Notes under the pieces: generated by a model | What the model saw: the letters and a program-made list of their open reading frames with translations, nothing else | The model's database searches: none | What the model was told of the DNA's origin: nothing | Part shown: piece by piece, positions 44,192 to 51,677 of the stretch | Layout: each line of letters opens with the position of its first letter | How positions within the stretch are numbered: the stretch's first letter is position 1 | NCBI GenBank assembly: GCA_902762955.1 | Contig: CACWQH010000007.1 | Coordinates: 1 to 64,000 of the forward strand | DNA length: 64,000 bases | Source of the DNA: an uncultured Lachnospiraceae bacterium | Lineage (GTDB): Bacteria > Bacillota > Clostridia > Lachnospirales > Lachnospiraceae | Direction of reading: 5' to 3' | Program-made: the position numbers and the translations under genes

Positions 44192-45547
44192 TTGAGAAGT
44201 AAACAGTCTATTCGGCTGATATTCTTAACATTTGGGTTTATAGTCTTTGCGCTTGGTTTAGGCGCAAGGACTATAAACCAAGATATTAATATCGGTCTAT
44301 TACATCAATTAAATATTTATGCTTGGCTTATGTCAAGCATTATTATATTAATTCTCATTATTGAGTTTCTTATTAGCAATCATATACTTAGGGGATTTAA
44401 GTATTTCGTCAATCATTGGACAATAAAGAATAATCTTGAACTACAAATGATAGACGCAGGCTTCGGAATTAAAAGAGGTAACATAATCGAATTACCGAAG
44501 ATTGTTTTATCTTTTGATAAGGATTTTAAATCAGGTCGGTTAAAGATTAAAAATGCTCTTAAATTTGACAAAAAGTTAGACGATACGGTCTTATCATCAG
44601 CACTTGGTAAGTATATAGTTGAGCGTCATTATCTTTCTGATGACAATAATTATTATATTTATGAATTAATTGATGGCTCAGTATCATACAGATTGATATT
44701 TAATTCTTCTGATACATTTCTTGAATATAATAATAAAATCAGTCCGTATAAGCTGTTTTTAGATGGTCGTTCTATGGTTAAACTACAGCATACAATTTTA
44801 GTCGGTATGACAGGTAGTGGAAAAAGTTATAGCTTGTATAGCTTAATTATGCAGATGTTAAATAAGAGCGTTGATTATAATATTCATTTCGCAGACCCTA
44901 AAGGCTCGTCCCTTGCTGTTATAGGCTCTGCTGTTAATTCCGAACAAACCTATGTTGATATGGAAAGTATAATTGAGGGATTGGAAGAATTTGTCGAGCG
45001 AATGAGAGCAAGAAAGCCTGAGCTTAAAACACTATTAGAGGATAAGGTTGACGCTGATTATTCAGATTTTGGAATGACACCTAATATTTTCATAATAGAT
45101 GAGTATGCCTCTTTTGCTTCTGTCCTCGCTTCTGAGGATAAGAAAACGAGAGATAAGGTTAAGGCTCTACTATATGAGGTTATATTACAGGGGCGACAGT
45201 TAGGATTTTTTGTGTTCTTAGTTATGCAAAAATCAGACGCTACCCTCATTGATACAGCACTCCGAGATAATATTCCTCTTAAGATTGTACTTGGAAATTC
45301 TGAGCAACAAACTTATGTTACTGCATTCGGTGCAGGGGTTGATGTACCAAACAGACACTACCAAACCGGAGAGGGTGTTTTTACAGAACCGGTTATTGCA
45401 CCTGAGCCTAAGTTGGTACAGTTCCCATTTTTAGATTTTGATATATTACTGTTTTGTAAACGGAACGCCCGTGATGTAATCACGGGTGTTCCCGAACAAA
45501 GTACAGAGAAAACAGGAAAGGCAGTTGATGAACTATGCTCAAATTAG
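44192..45547 (+). CDS. FtsK/TcpA-type coupling ATPase
   Basis: 451 residues from TTG 44192, preferred because AAGGGGCG lies 9 bp upstream; a TTG at 44156 would overlap the previous gene. Two N-terminal membrane helices (about 7-25 and 38-60) precede an FtsK/HerA-type motor with Walker A VGMTGSGKSYSL near 215 and Walker B IFIIDEYASF near 300. In Tn916 and ICEBs1 the equivalents (Orf21/TcpA, ConQ) bring the relaxase-bound DNA to the conjugation channel. The relaxase gene overlaps it by 13 bp. Confidence 0.9.
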   Translation: MRSKQSIRLIFLTFGFIVFALGLGARTINQDINIGLLHQLNIYAWLMSSIIILILIIEFLISNHILRGFKYFVNHWTIKNNLELQMIDAGFGIKRGNIIELPKIVLSFDKDFKSGRLKIKNALKFDKKLDDTVLSSALGKYIVERHYLSDDNNYYIYELIDGSVSYRLIFNSSDTFLEYNNKISPYKLFLDGRSMVKLQHTILVGMTGSGKSYSLYSLIMQMLNKSVDYNIHFADPKGSSLAVIGSAVNSEQTYVDMESIIEGLEEFVERMRARKPELKTLLEDKVDADYSDFGMTPNIFIIDEYASFASVLASEDKKTRDKVKALLYEVILQGRQLGFFVFLVMQKSDATLIDTALRDNIPLKIVLGNSEQQTYVTAFGAGVDVPNRHYQTGEGVFTEPVIAPEPKLVQFPFLDFDILLFCKRNARDVITGVPEQSTEKTGKAVDELCSN

Positions 45548-46689
45548 GCATTGATGAGTTTACAATCGTTCTACAACTTGCACCGAAGTTTAGGTCGGAT
45601 ATAACTGCTTATGATTGGCAAGACATAGCTCAGAATATCATTTATAAGTTTGAAAATCATTCGGATTTTGTTTTAATCTTTGGAGAACAACAGACGGAGA
45701 AGAAAGCTCCTGAGGGTTACACCTATGCTTTTACATACGGAGAACATAGCTTTTACCTTGCTGTAGCCTATCACGAATATAGGATTGATATGGGTGTAGT
45801 AATTAAGTTTAGTGCTCAGGCTTTGGACTATCTCTGTGAAGCAACAGGCTTGAAGACTTATGAATTCTTACAGAAGATAAAGGATAAATATTATACGGTT
45901 AGACTATCAAGGGTTGATTTAACTGTTGACTATATCAATGAGGATATAGATGTAACTATGATATATCAGCATTTGATGAATAAAAAGATAGCCGTATTCA
46001 GAGAGTACAAGAGCAAGAAAACAAATGAGACACTATACAAGCGGTGTGATATGTCCTTTAACGGCTTTCTCAGAGGTCAAGAAGTACCAACTATATATTT
46101 AGGCTCTGCTAAAAGTAATTCAAGACTTAGGATATATGACAAGAAAAGGGAACAGATAGAGCGTAAGGGTACTAAGTATGATAAGGCTGTTAAATGTGAT
46201 GATTGGGTTAGATTTGAGGGTGTATTTAGAAATGAATATGCTCATCAGTTAAGTGAAGCATTTATGAGCATTAAATCAGATGATGAGTTTTCAGACCTGA
46301 TAGCGTCAACTATGTTGCAAAAATATAGATTTATGTTTATTGATAATGGTGTTATGGATTGCGATACGGAATATTCACAACTATTGATTAACTGTATTAA
46401 TAATAAGACCTTTGTTTTAAAATCTTCGTCAACAAAGAACTATGAAATAGTTAATAGCATATCTCATATATTCTATGGTAGCGGTGTTATGAATACTTTA
46501 TACAAGATAAAAGCTATATGGGGAGATAGTGCCGTTGATGAATTCTTATCATTGATTAATGAGTATTTAGATGAATTTTTACCAAATGATGATTGTAGAT
46601 ATTGGTTAAGGAAAAATAAACAGGATATGAGGATATATTTTCCTGATTTTGACAAGTTCTTAAAGGACAATATATATCCTATGCTGTAA
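45535..46689 (+). CDS. MobT-type relaxase / Rep_trans-family replication initiator
   Basis: 384 residues. Rep_trans-family marks are LSRVDLTVDYINEDID near 124-139, TIYLGSAKSNSRLRIYDKKREQ near 185-206 carrying the conserved YDK region and its nearby charged residues, and DWVRFEGVFRNEYA near 222. ICEBs1 NicK and Tn916 Orf20 are this class: they nick oriT and support rolling-circle replication of the excised circle. The pairing with an FtsK-like coupling protein and no T4SS genes indicates mobilization rather than self-transfer. The nicking Tyr was not assigned with certainty. Confidence 0.88.
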   Translation: MLKLGIDEFTIVLQLAPKFRSDITAYDWQDIAQNIIYKFENHSDFVLIFGEQQTEKKAPEGYTYAFTYGEHSFYLAVAYHEYRIDMGVVIKFSAQALDYLCEATGLKTYEFLQKIKDKYYTVRLSRVDLTVDYINEDIDVTMIYQHLMNKKIAVFREYKSKKTNETLYKRCDMSFNGFLRGQEVPTIYLGSAKSNSRLRIYDKKREQIERKGTKYDKAVKCDDWVRFEGVFRNEYAHQLSEAFMSIKSDDEFSDLIASTMLQKYRFMFIDNGVMDCDTEYSQLLINCINNKTFVLKSSSTKNYEIVNSISHIFYGSGVMNTLYKIKAIWGDSAVDEFLSLINEYLDEFLPNDDCRYWLRKNKQDMRIYFPDFDKFLKDNIYPML

Positions 46690-46705
46690 GAAAGGGTGTG
46701 AGACT

Positions 46706-46903
46706 ATGGGAAATGAAGTACCTATATGGGAAAAATACGCTATCACAATAAAAGAATGCGTTGAATATACGAATATAGGCGAAAACAGAATAAGGGAATT
46801 GCTTAGATTGGATGGAGATAAATTTATCTTAAATGTTGGGAATAAGTCATTGATTAAGAGAAAGGCATTTGAAGATTATATCAATAGTAGAAATTATGTG
46901 TAG
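46706..46903 (+). CDS. Excisionase, Tn916 Xis-like
   Basis: 65 residues. The sequence VPIWEKYAITIKECVEYTNIGENRIREL and LIKRKAFEDYI closely follows the Tn916 Xis pattern (IPIWERYTLTIEEASKYF, IGENKLR, IKRKQFE), a small winged-helix DNA-bending protein that directs excision. GAAAGG precedes ATG 46706. It lies between relaxase and integrase as in the Tn916 int-xis end. Confidence 0.92.
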   Translation: MGNEVPIWEKYAITIKECVEYTNIGENRIRELLRLDGDKFILNVGNKSLIKRKAFEDYINSRNYV

Positions 46904-46918
46904 TTTGATGATAAAAAC

Positions 46919-46959
46919 AAGGGCAATTATGTTATAATTAAAATATCATAGTTGCCCTT
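46919..46959 (+). terminator. Hairpin between xis and int
   Basis: Arms AAGGGCAA / TTGCCCTT extended by TATG / CATA, with TTT after. The loop contains TGTTATAAT, an extended -10 sequence that could start int transcription. Terminator or regulatory switch. Confidence 0.55.
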
Positions 46960-46983
46960 TCAGTTTAAGAAAGGAGCATTTAA

Positions 46984-48192
46984 ATGAGTTCAGTTAAAGA
47001 TAACAAAGGAAGAAAGCTAAGAGAGGGAGAAAGTCAAAGAAAAGACGGTAGATATATGTATAGATTTACCGATTTGACAGGTAAGAGACAGACTGTATAT
47101 AGTTGGAAACTTACTGAATTTGACAAAATCCCTAAAGGGAAGAGAGATGATGTGTCCTTAAGAGAAAAAGAGGAAGAAATAAATATTATTTTAAAACGTG
47201 GTAATTCTATTAAGTCAAAGAAAATGTCGCTTAATGATGTGTTTGATATTTATATCAAATTAAAGCGTCACAAGGGTAAACCACTATCTGAAAGAACTAA
47301 AGACAACTATACTTCTGAATGGAATAAAAATATAAGAAGTACGGTGTTAGGTCATAAGAAGGTGGCTGATATATGCAGGGGCGATATTATTTCATATTAC
47401 AATGAGCTTTTAGAAGCAGGGTTATCATATGGAACAGTATTATTTTTTAACAAGGTGCTTAATGCTGTTTTTAATTTTGCCATTGATAATCTTGAGATAA
47501 TAGACAAAAACCCTTGTCGCCGAGCACTTAATAATATTGAGGGAAGTCAAAAAGAAACAATACCTTTGACTAAAGCTCAAGATAAAGCTCTTATGGAGTT
47601 TTTCAGATTAAATGATTATGAATTATATCGGATTTATTTGGTTATGCGTGAAACTATGGTAAGAATTGGAGAATGTGTTGCAATAACAAGGTCTGATATA
47701 GATACTGTTAATCGCACGCTGACTATCGACAAACAAATTATACATTATGCAGGTGAAAAAGAAAAATGTGGCAGATTACATATTTCTGAAACAAAAGGTA
47801 GAAATGTCAGAAAAATACCTTTAAAGGACAATGTGTTTAATGTATTAATGGAGCTTGTTAATAGTGAGACGACTAATCAGAGTATAGACGGAATAAGTGG
47901 TTTTTTATTCTCTTATAAGGGTAAAGTTTATTCTCCAAATACTCTGAGAAAAAATATGTGTGATATGGTTGATAAATATAATCAAATTGCAGTAGACAAG
48001 ATAGAAGAGTTTACACCTAAGACACTTAGACATACAGGTTGTACAATGTATTCAAGAGAGGGCTTGGATATTTCAGTCTTGCAATATATTCTTGGTCATA
48101 AATCAAGCTATACCACTATGAGATTTTATAATCATACTACAGAAGAAAGAGCGTTATATACATTCAGAGAACATGTCAAAAAAAGTGCTTGA
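46984..48192 (+). CDS. Tyrosine integrase, Tn916 family
   Basis: 402 residues, the size of Tn916 Int. An N-terminal arm-binding domain (DNKGRKLREGESQRKDGRYMYRF) matches the Tn916 start; the central core-binding domain spans about 80-185. Catalytic residues are Arg227 (TMVRIGE), Lys near 271 (ETKGRN), Lys346 and Arg349 in TPKTLRHTG, His372 (LGHKS) and Tyr382 (RFYNHT). The usual HxxR box reads KxxR here. It sits 178 bp from the right attachment repeat, as expected. AAAGGAG precedes ATG 46984. Confidence 0.94.
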   Translation: MSSVKDNKGRKLREGESQRKDGRYMYRFTDLTGKRQTVYSWKLTEFDKIPKGKRDDVSLREKEEEINIILKRGNSIKSKKMSLNDVFDIYIKLKRHKGKPLSERTKDNYTSEWNKNIRSTVLGHKKVADICRGDIISYYNELLEAGLSYGTVLFFNKVLNAVFNFAIDNLEIIDKNPCRRALNNIEGSQKETIPLTKAQDKALMEFFRLNDYELYRIYLVMRETMVRIGECVAITRSDIDTVNRTLTIDKQIIHYAGEKEKCGRLHISETKGRNVRKIPLKDNVFNVLMELVNSETTNQSIDGISGFLFSYKGKVYSPNTLRKNMCDMVDKYNQIAVDKIEEFTPKTLRHTGCTMYSREGLDISVLQYILGHKSSYTTMRFYNHTTEERALYTFREHVKKSA

Positions 48193-48196
48193 TTTG

Positions 48197-48248
48197 TACA
48201 CCAAATCGTACACCATTAAAAAAATTTTTATACACCATTTTTACACCA
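48197..48248. promoter_or_regulatory. Right arm-type integrase sites
   Basis: Four TACACCA copies at 48197, 48209, 48231 and 48242 (spacings 12, 22, 11), starting right after the int stop. They mirror the two at the left end. Confidence 0.7.
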
Positions 48249-48261
48249 CATGATTACTAAA

Positions 48262-48351
48262 ATATAAGAACTTATAAAAGAATATATAAATCAGACAGTC
48301 TGACAAATTAAGTAAAATAAAGGCTTTAAGAAGATATAAGAACTTATAAAA
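48262..48351. repeat. 18-bp direct repeats near the right end
   Basis: ATATAAGAACTTATAAAA at 48262-48279 and 48334-48351, 72 bp apart. Between them is the inverted repeat CAGAC / GTCTG. Possible Xis or Int accessory sites. Confidence 0.6.
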
Positions 48352-48369
48352 AAATATGTAAAACTAAAA

Positions 48370-48390
48370 TAATCTTACAAAACTGTAAGA
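48370..48390. repeat. Right attachment repeat (attR), overlapping the transporter operator
   Basis: 21 bp identical to 41128-41148. Its TGTAAG (48384-48389) is in helical phase with two further TGTAAG copies downstream, outside the element. Confidence 0.88.
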
Positions 48391-48438
48391 AATAAATTTG
48401 CATTTTGTAAGGAACCTGTAAGTAAATAGTGTTAAAAT
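48384..48438 (+). promoter_or_regulatory. ABC transporter promoter with phased response-regulator boxes
   Basis: TGTAAG at 48384, 48406 and 48417 (22 and 11 bp apart, same DNA face), then an extended -10 TGTTAAAAT with TAAAAT at 48433-48438. The two proximal boxes flank the -35 position, where no good TTGACA exists: the layout of promoters activated by OmpR/PhoB-type regulators. The ATG is 52 bp downstream. Confidence 0.65.
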
Positions 48439-48489
48439 TCCATTATAGACAAATTGAAATACTTTAACGGATATATAAGGAGATATAAT

Positions 48490-49167
48490 ATGGAGATTTT
48501 AATTGCTAATAATCTTACAAAGATTTACGGAAAGGGAGACACAGCTGTAACCGCTGTAAATCATATTGATCTTACTATTCAAAAGGGAGAGTTTACAGCC
48601 ATAGTCGGTGCCTCCGGATCAGGTAAATCAACACTTCTACATCTTCTTGGCGGGGTGGATACTCCGACAGAAGGTCAGGTTATAATTGACGGAGAAAATA
48701 TATATGACCTTAAGGATGAAAAGCGTTCCATACTTCGAAGAAGAAAAATCGGATTCATATTTCAAACATATAATTTAATCCCTGTACTTACTGTAAAAGA
48801 AAATATAGTTATGCCTGTATTGCTTGACGGAAACAAGGTGGATGACAAGGAGGTTGATGACCTTATTGAGCTTCTTGGTCTTACGGAAAGAAAAAATCAT
48901 CTTCCAAACCAGCTTTCCGGCGGACAGCAGCAAAGGGTTGCCATAGGTCGTGCTGTTATTAACAAACCGGCTATCATAATAGCAGATGAGCCAACCGGTA
49001 ATCTGGATAAGAAAAACAGTGAAGAGACAATCTCTCTTCTTATAAAAGCTGTAAAAGAGACTGGGCAGACGCTTGTACTGGTTACTCATGAGATGGACAT
49101 TGCTGCAATGGCAGACAGAATTATACATCTTGAGGATGGAAGCATTGTAAGTGACACCGCCAAATAA
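48490..49167 (+). CDS. ABC transporter ATP-binding protein (MacB/Bce-type)
   Basis: 225 residues from ATG 48490 (AAGGAG 8 bp upstream). Walker [10 protein letters not shown] near 41, Q-loop [18 protein letters not shown] near 88, signature [14 protein letters not shown] near 140, Walker [12 protein letters not shown] near 163, and the H-loop LVTHEMD near 198. The [11 protein letters not shown] Q-loop region and NLDxKNSEE are typical of ATPases that serve FtsX-domain permeases. It works with the following permease genes in antimicrobial-peptide resistance or envelope sensing; the kinase upstream of the mobile element is its probable signalling partner. Confidence 0.94.
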   Translation: MEILIANNLTKIYGKGDTAVTAVNHIDLTIQKGEFTAIVGASGSGKSTLLHLLGGVDTPTEGQVIIDGENIYDLKDEKRSILRRRKIGFIFQTYNLIPVLTVKENIVMPVLLDGNKVDDKEVDDLIELLGLTERKNHLPNQLSGGQQQRVAIGRAVINKPAIIIADEPTGNLDKKNSEETISLLIKAVKETGQTLVLVTHEMDIAAMADRIIHLEDGSIVSDTAK

Positions 49168-49205
49168 ATTGGTTTTATGCTGTAAATGAAAACCGGAGGT
49201 GTATT

Positions 49206-51662
49206 ATGAATAAATTGTCAGCACTTACATTCAGGTATCTTAAATTCAATATCAAAAGAACGATTACAACCTGTATAGGGGTTATAATATCAGCTGTATT
49301 TATGTATATGATATTTACCATAGGCTACAGCACCTTTTACTCACAGGCTGAAGAAAAGTTTTATGAATATCACCTAGGCTATGATGCTGTGCTTATATGT
49401 GATGGTAAAACTGCTCGCGAAATTGTTAAGCTATCGCCTTATTACAATGAGGATAGCAACAATGATATTGATGTAGAGCTTTCTTATGCATGGGTAGCCG
49501 CTGAAGGAAACAGGGATATAATATACATTAATGACTTCTTTGCTATGCCGAGGCAGTTTCACCTTGAGGTAGGAACATTGCCTAAAAATGATAATTCCAT
49601 TATAGCTTCATATGATAAGTCAGTATTTTCAAATGAAAATGTCGGAGATACAGTAGAACTTCCTTATGAAAAGGATGGTAAGGATTACATTGACACTAAG
49701 GTTATATCGGGTTTTTATAAAGAGGATTTTTCGGTAAAAAAAGAGGATACCGGATACAGACTTATATTTTTCAATGACGGAAACTTCACCTTGTATGGAG
49801 ATAAAATATATGATCTGAATGAGGTTTGTGTATTTGTTACATTTAAGAATAAGGATGATGTAAAGGGAGATTATTATAAGCTTGAAGAAGCCTTTGATAT
49901 AAAAGAAGGGCATATATCCGATGCTTCGGTAAGGTTTAATAATCCTGAAACCTCGCTAAGTTATCTTACTGCACAGGCATTACTTTTGATATTTGCATTT
50001 ATTGGTGCGGTCGCATCAATATTTATCGTAAGAAATGCATTTAACATATCAGTACATGAGCGAAGCAGAGATTACGGTTTGCTTCGTTCGGTAGGCATGA
50101 GCAGAAGGCAGATAATCGGGATTATAATGAGGGAAGCATTTATAATAAGCATAATCGGCCTTATTATCGGAATTGCTGTAGGACATGGACTTTGTGTACT
50201 TGGCTTTGGTATTTTCAAGAGAATTCTCGAATTATCTGATTATTACAGGATAAGGTTTATACCAGTTGCATGGATATTTACAATCGCTGCCGTAATCGTA
50301 ACAACTGCTTATGCGATGGTCGCACCGATAGAAAAATTATACCGCTTAAATCCGATAAATGCACTGCGTATGACAGATGAATATAAGACAAACAGAGTAA
50401 AAAGGATTAAATCAAAGCCTAACAGAGGGAGATTGTTTTCAAAGCTTTTCGGCGTGGAAATAGGATATGCCTATAAAAATGCTCTTAGAAATAAAGGTCG
50501 ATTTATAATCTCTGTAGCTACACTTACAATCTGTTCGGCACTTTTGGTTGGGATTTACAGTTCGTTTTCCATGCTTGAACATAATTACAAAAGGCTGTGG
50601 GGACTTGAGTGTGAATATTCCGGCGAGATATGTGTTACTGATTTTAGTGATATTGAATATGTTAAGAATTCCGTTGATAAATACTCTGAGGTTGACGGTA
50701 CGGATTATTATGTTGATATGTATGCAGAGCTTGTCAATTCCGGTGAGTATGACAGAATATATTGTGTAGGATTATCCGATGCAGAGTACAGTAAGATACT
50801 TAAAATGACAGGTGATTATAAGAAAAGTGAAAGAAAAGATGTTATAGAGGGAATTGTTTTAAAGGATTCAAGTTTTACTCCGGGCGAAAATTATAAGTTG
50901 AGTGATACATATGACGGATTAAATTTATATGTATCTGCAAAGGTTAAGGACAACTATATTTTATTTACCGAATTAAACAAGATATTTATGGAATCCAAGG
51001 ATGAATACTTATTTAACGGACGTTATACGGAGTATTTTATATATAATCTTGATTCAAGCAGCACGCATATTAATAAGATCTATTTTTCAGAGGATTATAT
51101 AAATTACAATTCCACTGCCGGTAATGATTACACGACATATTATTATCATTTTGTGGTAAAGCTCAATCCGAGGAAAAGCCATGTAGGCTTCAAAAATTTC
51201 ATTAAGACCTCGCCATACGAATACTATAGCTATACCGAGGATTATGATTCGGCAAGAGATATGATGACAGTTGTAAGGGCGATAGTAACAGTTGTAATAA
51301 TAATTCTTCTTATAATGTATATGGTAAATATTATTAATATAAAAAGTGCAGAGATGATTATAAGAAAAAATGAGCTTAATACACTTAGAGCAATCGGTAT
51401 GAGTATAAGACAGCAAAGCAGGATGCTTTATGCGGAGTCTGTTTTAACGGCGATAATTTCTGCCGTGCTCGGATCTGTTATCGGAGTGATAAGCTCCTGG
51501 TATATAGTCAATGTTATGCTTGAGGTATGGGGTGAGATTCATTTTACGGTAAAATGGAGCGTTATTATTTTTGCAGCGGTTTTGCTTATAGCGATTAATA
51601 TATTTAATGTATGGATGTCTAAGCCTGATGACAGCGAAATACAGGTAGGAGATTACTATTAA
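49206..51662 (+). CDS. FtsX-family ABC permease (first copy, intact)
   Basis: 818 residues, a duplicated FtsX layout. Membrane helix at about 18-38, an extracellular domain (about 40-250), helices near 255-280, 315-340 and 355-378, cytoplasmic link with IEKLYRLNPINALRMTDEYK, then a second half beginning VEIGYAYKNALRNKGRFI with a helix near 435-455, a second extracellular domain (about 460-680) and helices near 690-715, 745-770 and 785-800. Both halves contain the RNAFNISVHERSRDYGLLRSVGMSRRQ-type coupling segment. The two ~220-residue external domains differ from BceB, which has one. GGAGGT precedes ATG 49206. Confidence 0.9.
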   Translation: MNKLSALTFRYLKFNIKRTITTCIGVIISAVFMYMIFTIGYSTFYSQAEEKFYEYHLGYDAVLICDGKTAREIVKLSPYYNEDSNNDIDVELSYAWVAAEGNRDIIYINDFFAMPRQFHLEVGTLPKNDNSIIASYDKSVFSNENVGDTVELPYEKDGKDYIDTKVISGFYKEDFSVKKEDTGYRLIFFNDGNFTLYGDKIYDLNEVCVFVTFKNKDDVKGDYYKLEEAFDIKEGHISDASVRFNNPETSLSYLTAQALLLIFAFIGAVASIFIVRNAFNISVHERSRDYGLLRSVGMSRRQIIGIIMREAFIISIIGLIIGIAVGHGLCVLGFGIFKRILELSDYYRIRFIPVAWIFTIAAVIVTTAYAMVAPIEKLYRLNPINALRMTDEYKTNRVKRIKSKPNRGRLFSKLFGVEIGYAYKNALRNKGRFIISVATLTICSALLVGIYSSFSMLEHNYKRLWGLECEYSGEICVTDFSDIEYVKNSVDKYSEVDGTDYYVDMYAELVNSGEYDRIYCVGLSDAEYSKILKMTGDYKKSERKDVIEGIVLKDSSFTPGENYKLSDTYDGLNLYVSAKVKDNYILFTELNKIFMESKDEYLFNGRYTEYFIYNLDSSSTHINKIYFSEDYINYNSTAGNDYTTYYYHFVVKLNPRKSHVGFKNFIKTSPYEYYSYTEDYDSARDMMTVVRAIVTVVIIILLIMYMVNIINIKSAEMIIRKNELNTLRAIGMSIRQQSRMLYAESVLTAIISAVLGSVIGVISSWYIVNVMLEVWGEIHFTVKWSVIIFAAVLLIAINIFNVWMSKPDDSEIQVGDYY

Positions 51663-51677
51663 AGACGAGGAGAGGCT

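Larger units (their letters stand above)
41128..48390. mobile_element. 7.26-kb integrative mobilizable element (Tn916-related IME)
   Basis: Bounded by a 21-bp exact direct repeat (41128-41148 and 48370-48390). Contents, left to right: arm-type integrase sites, Xre repressor (minus), two membrane/surface proteins of unknown role, a strong promoter, HelP-like protein, FtsK/TcpA coupling ATPase, MobT/Rep_trans relaxase, Tn916-type excisionase and tyrosine integrase, arm-type sites. The order HelP-TcpA-MobT and the Xis-Int end resemble ICEBs1/Tn916 modules, but all conjugation-pore genes are missing, so it should need a helper conjugative element. It splits a two-component/ABC transporter locus. 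Confidence 0.9.

Noticed and set aside
41128..48390. Reading the insertion as a prophage
   Set aside because: No capsid, terminase, tail or lysis genes; relaxase, coupling ATPase and Tn916-type Int/Xis indicate a mobilizable element.
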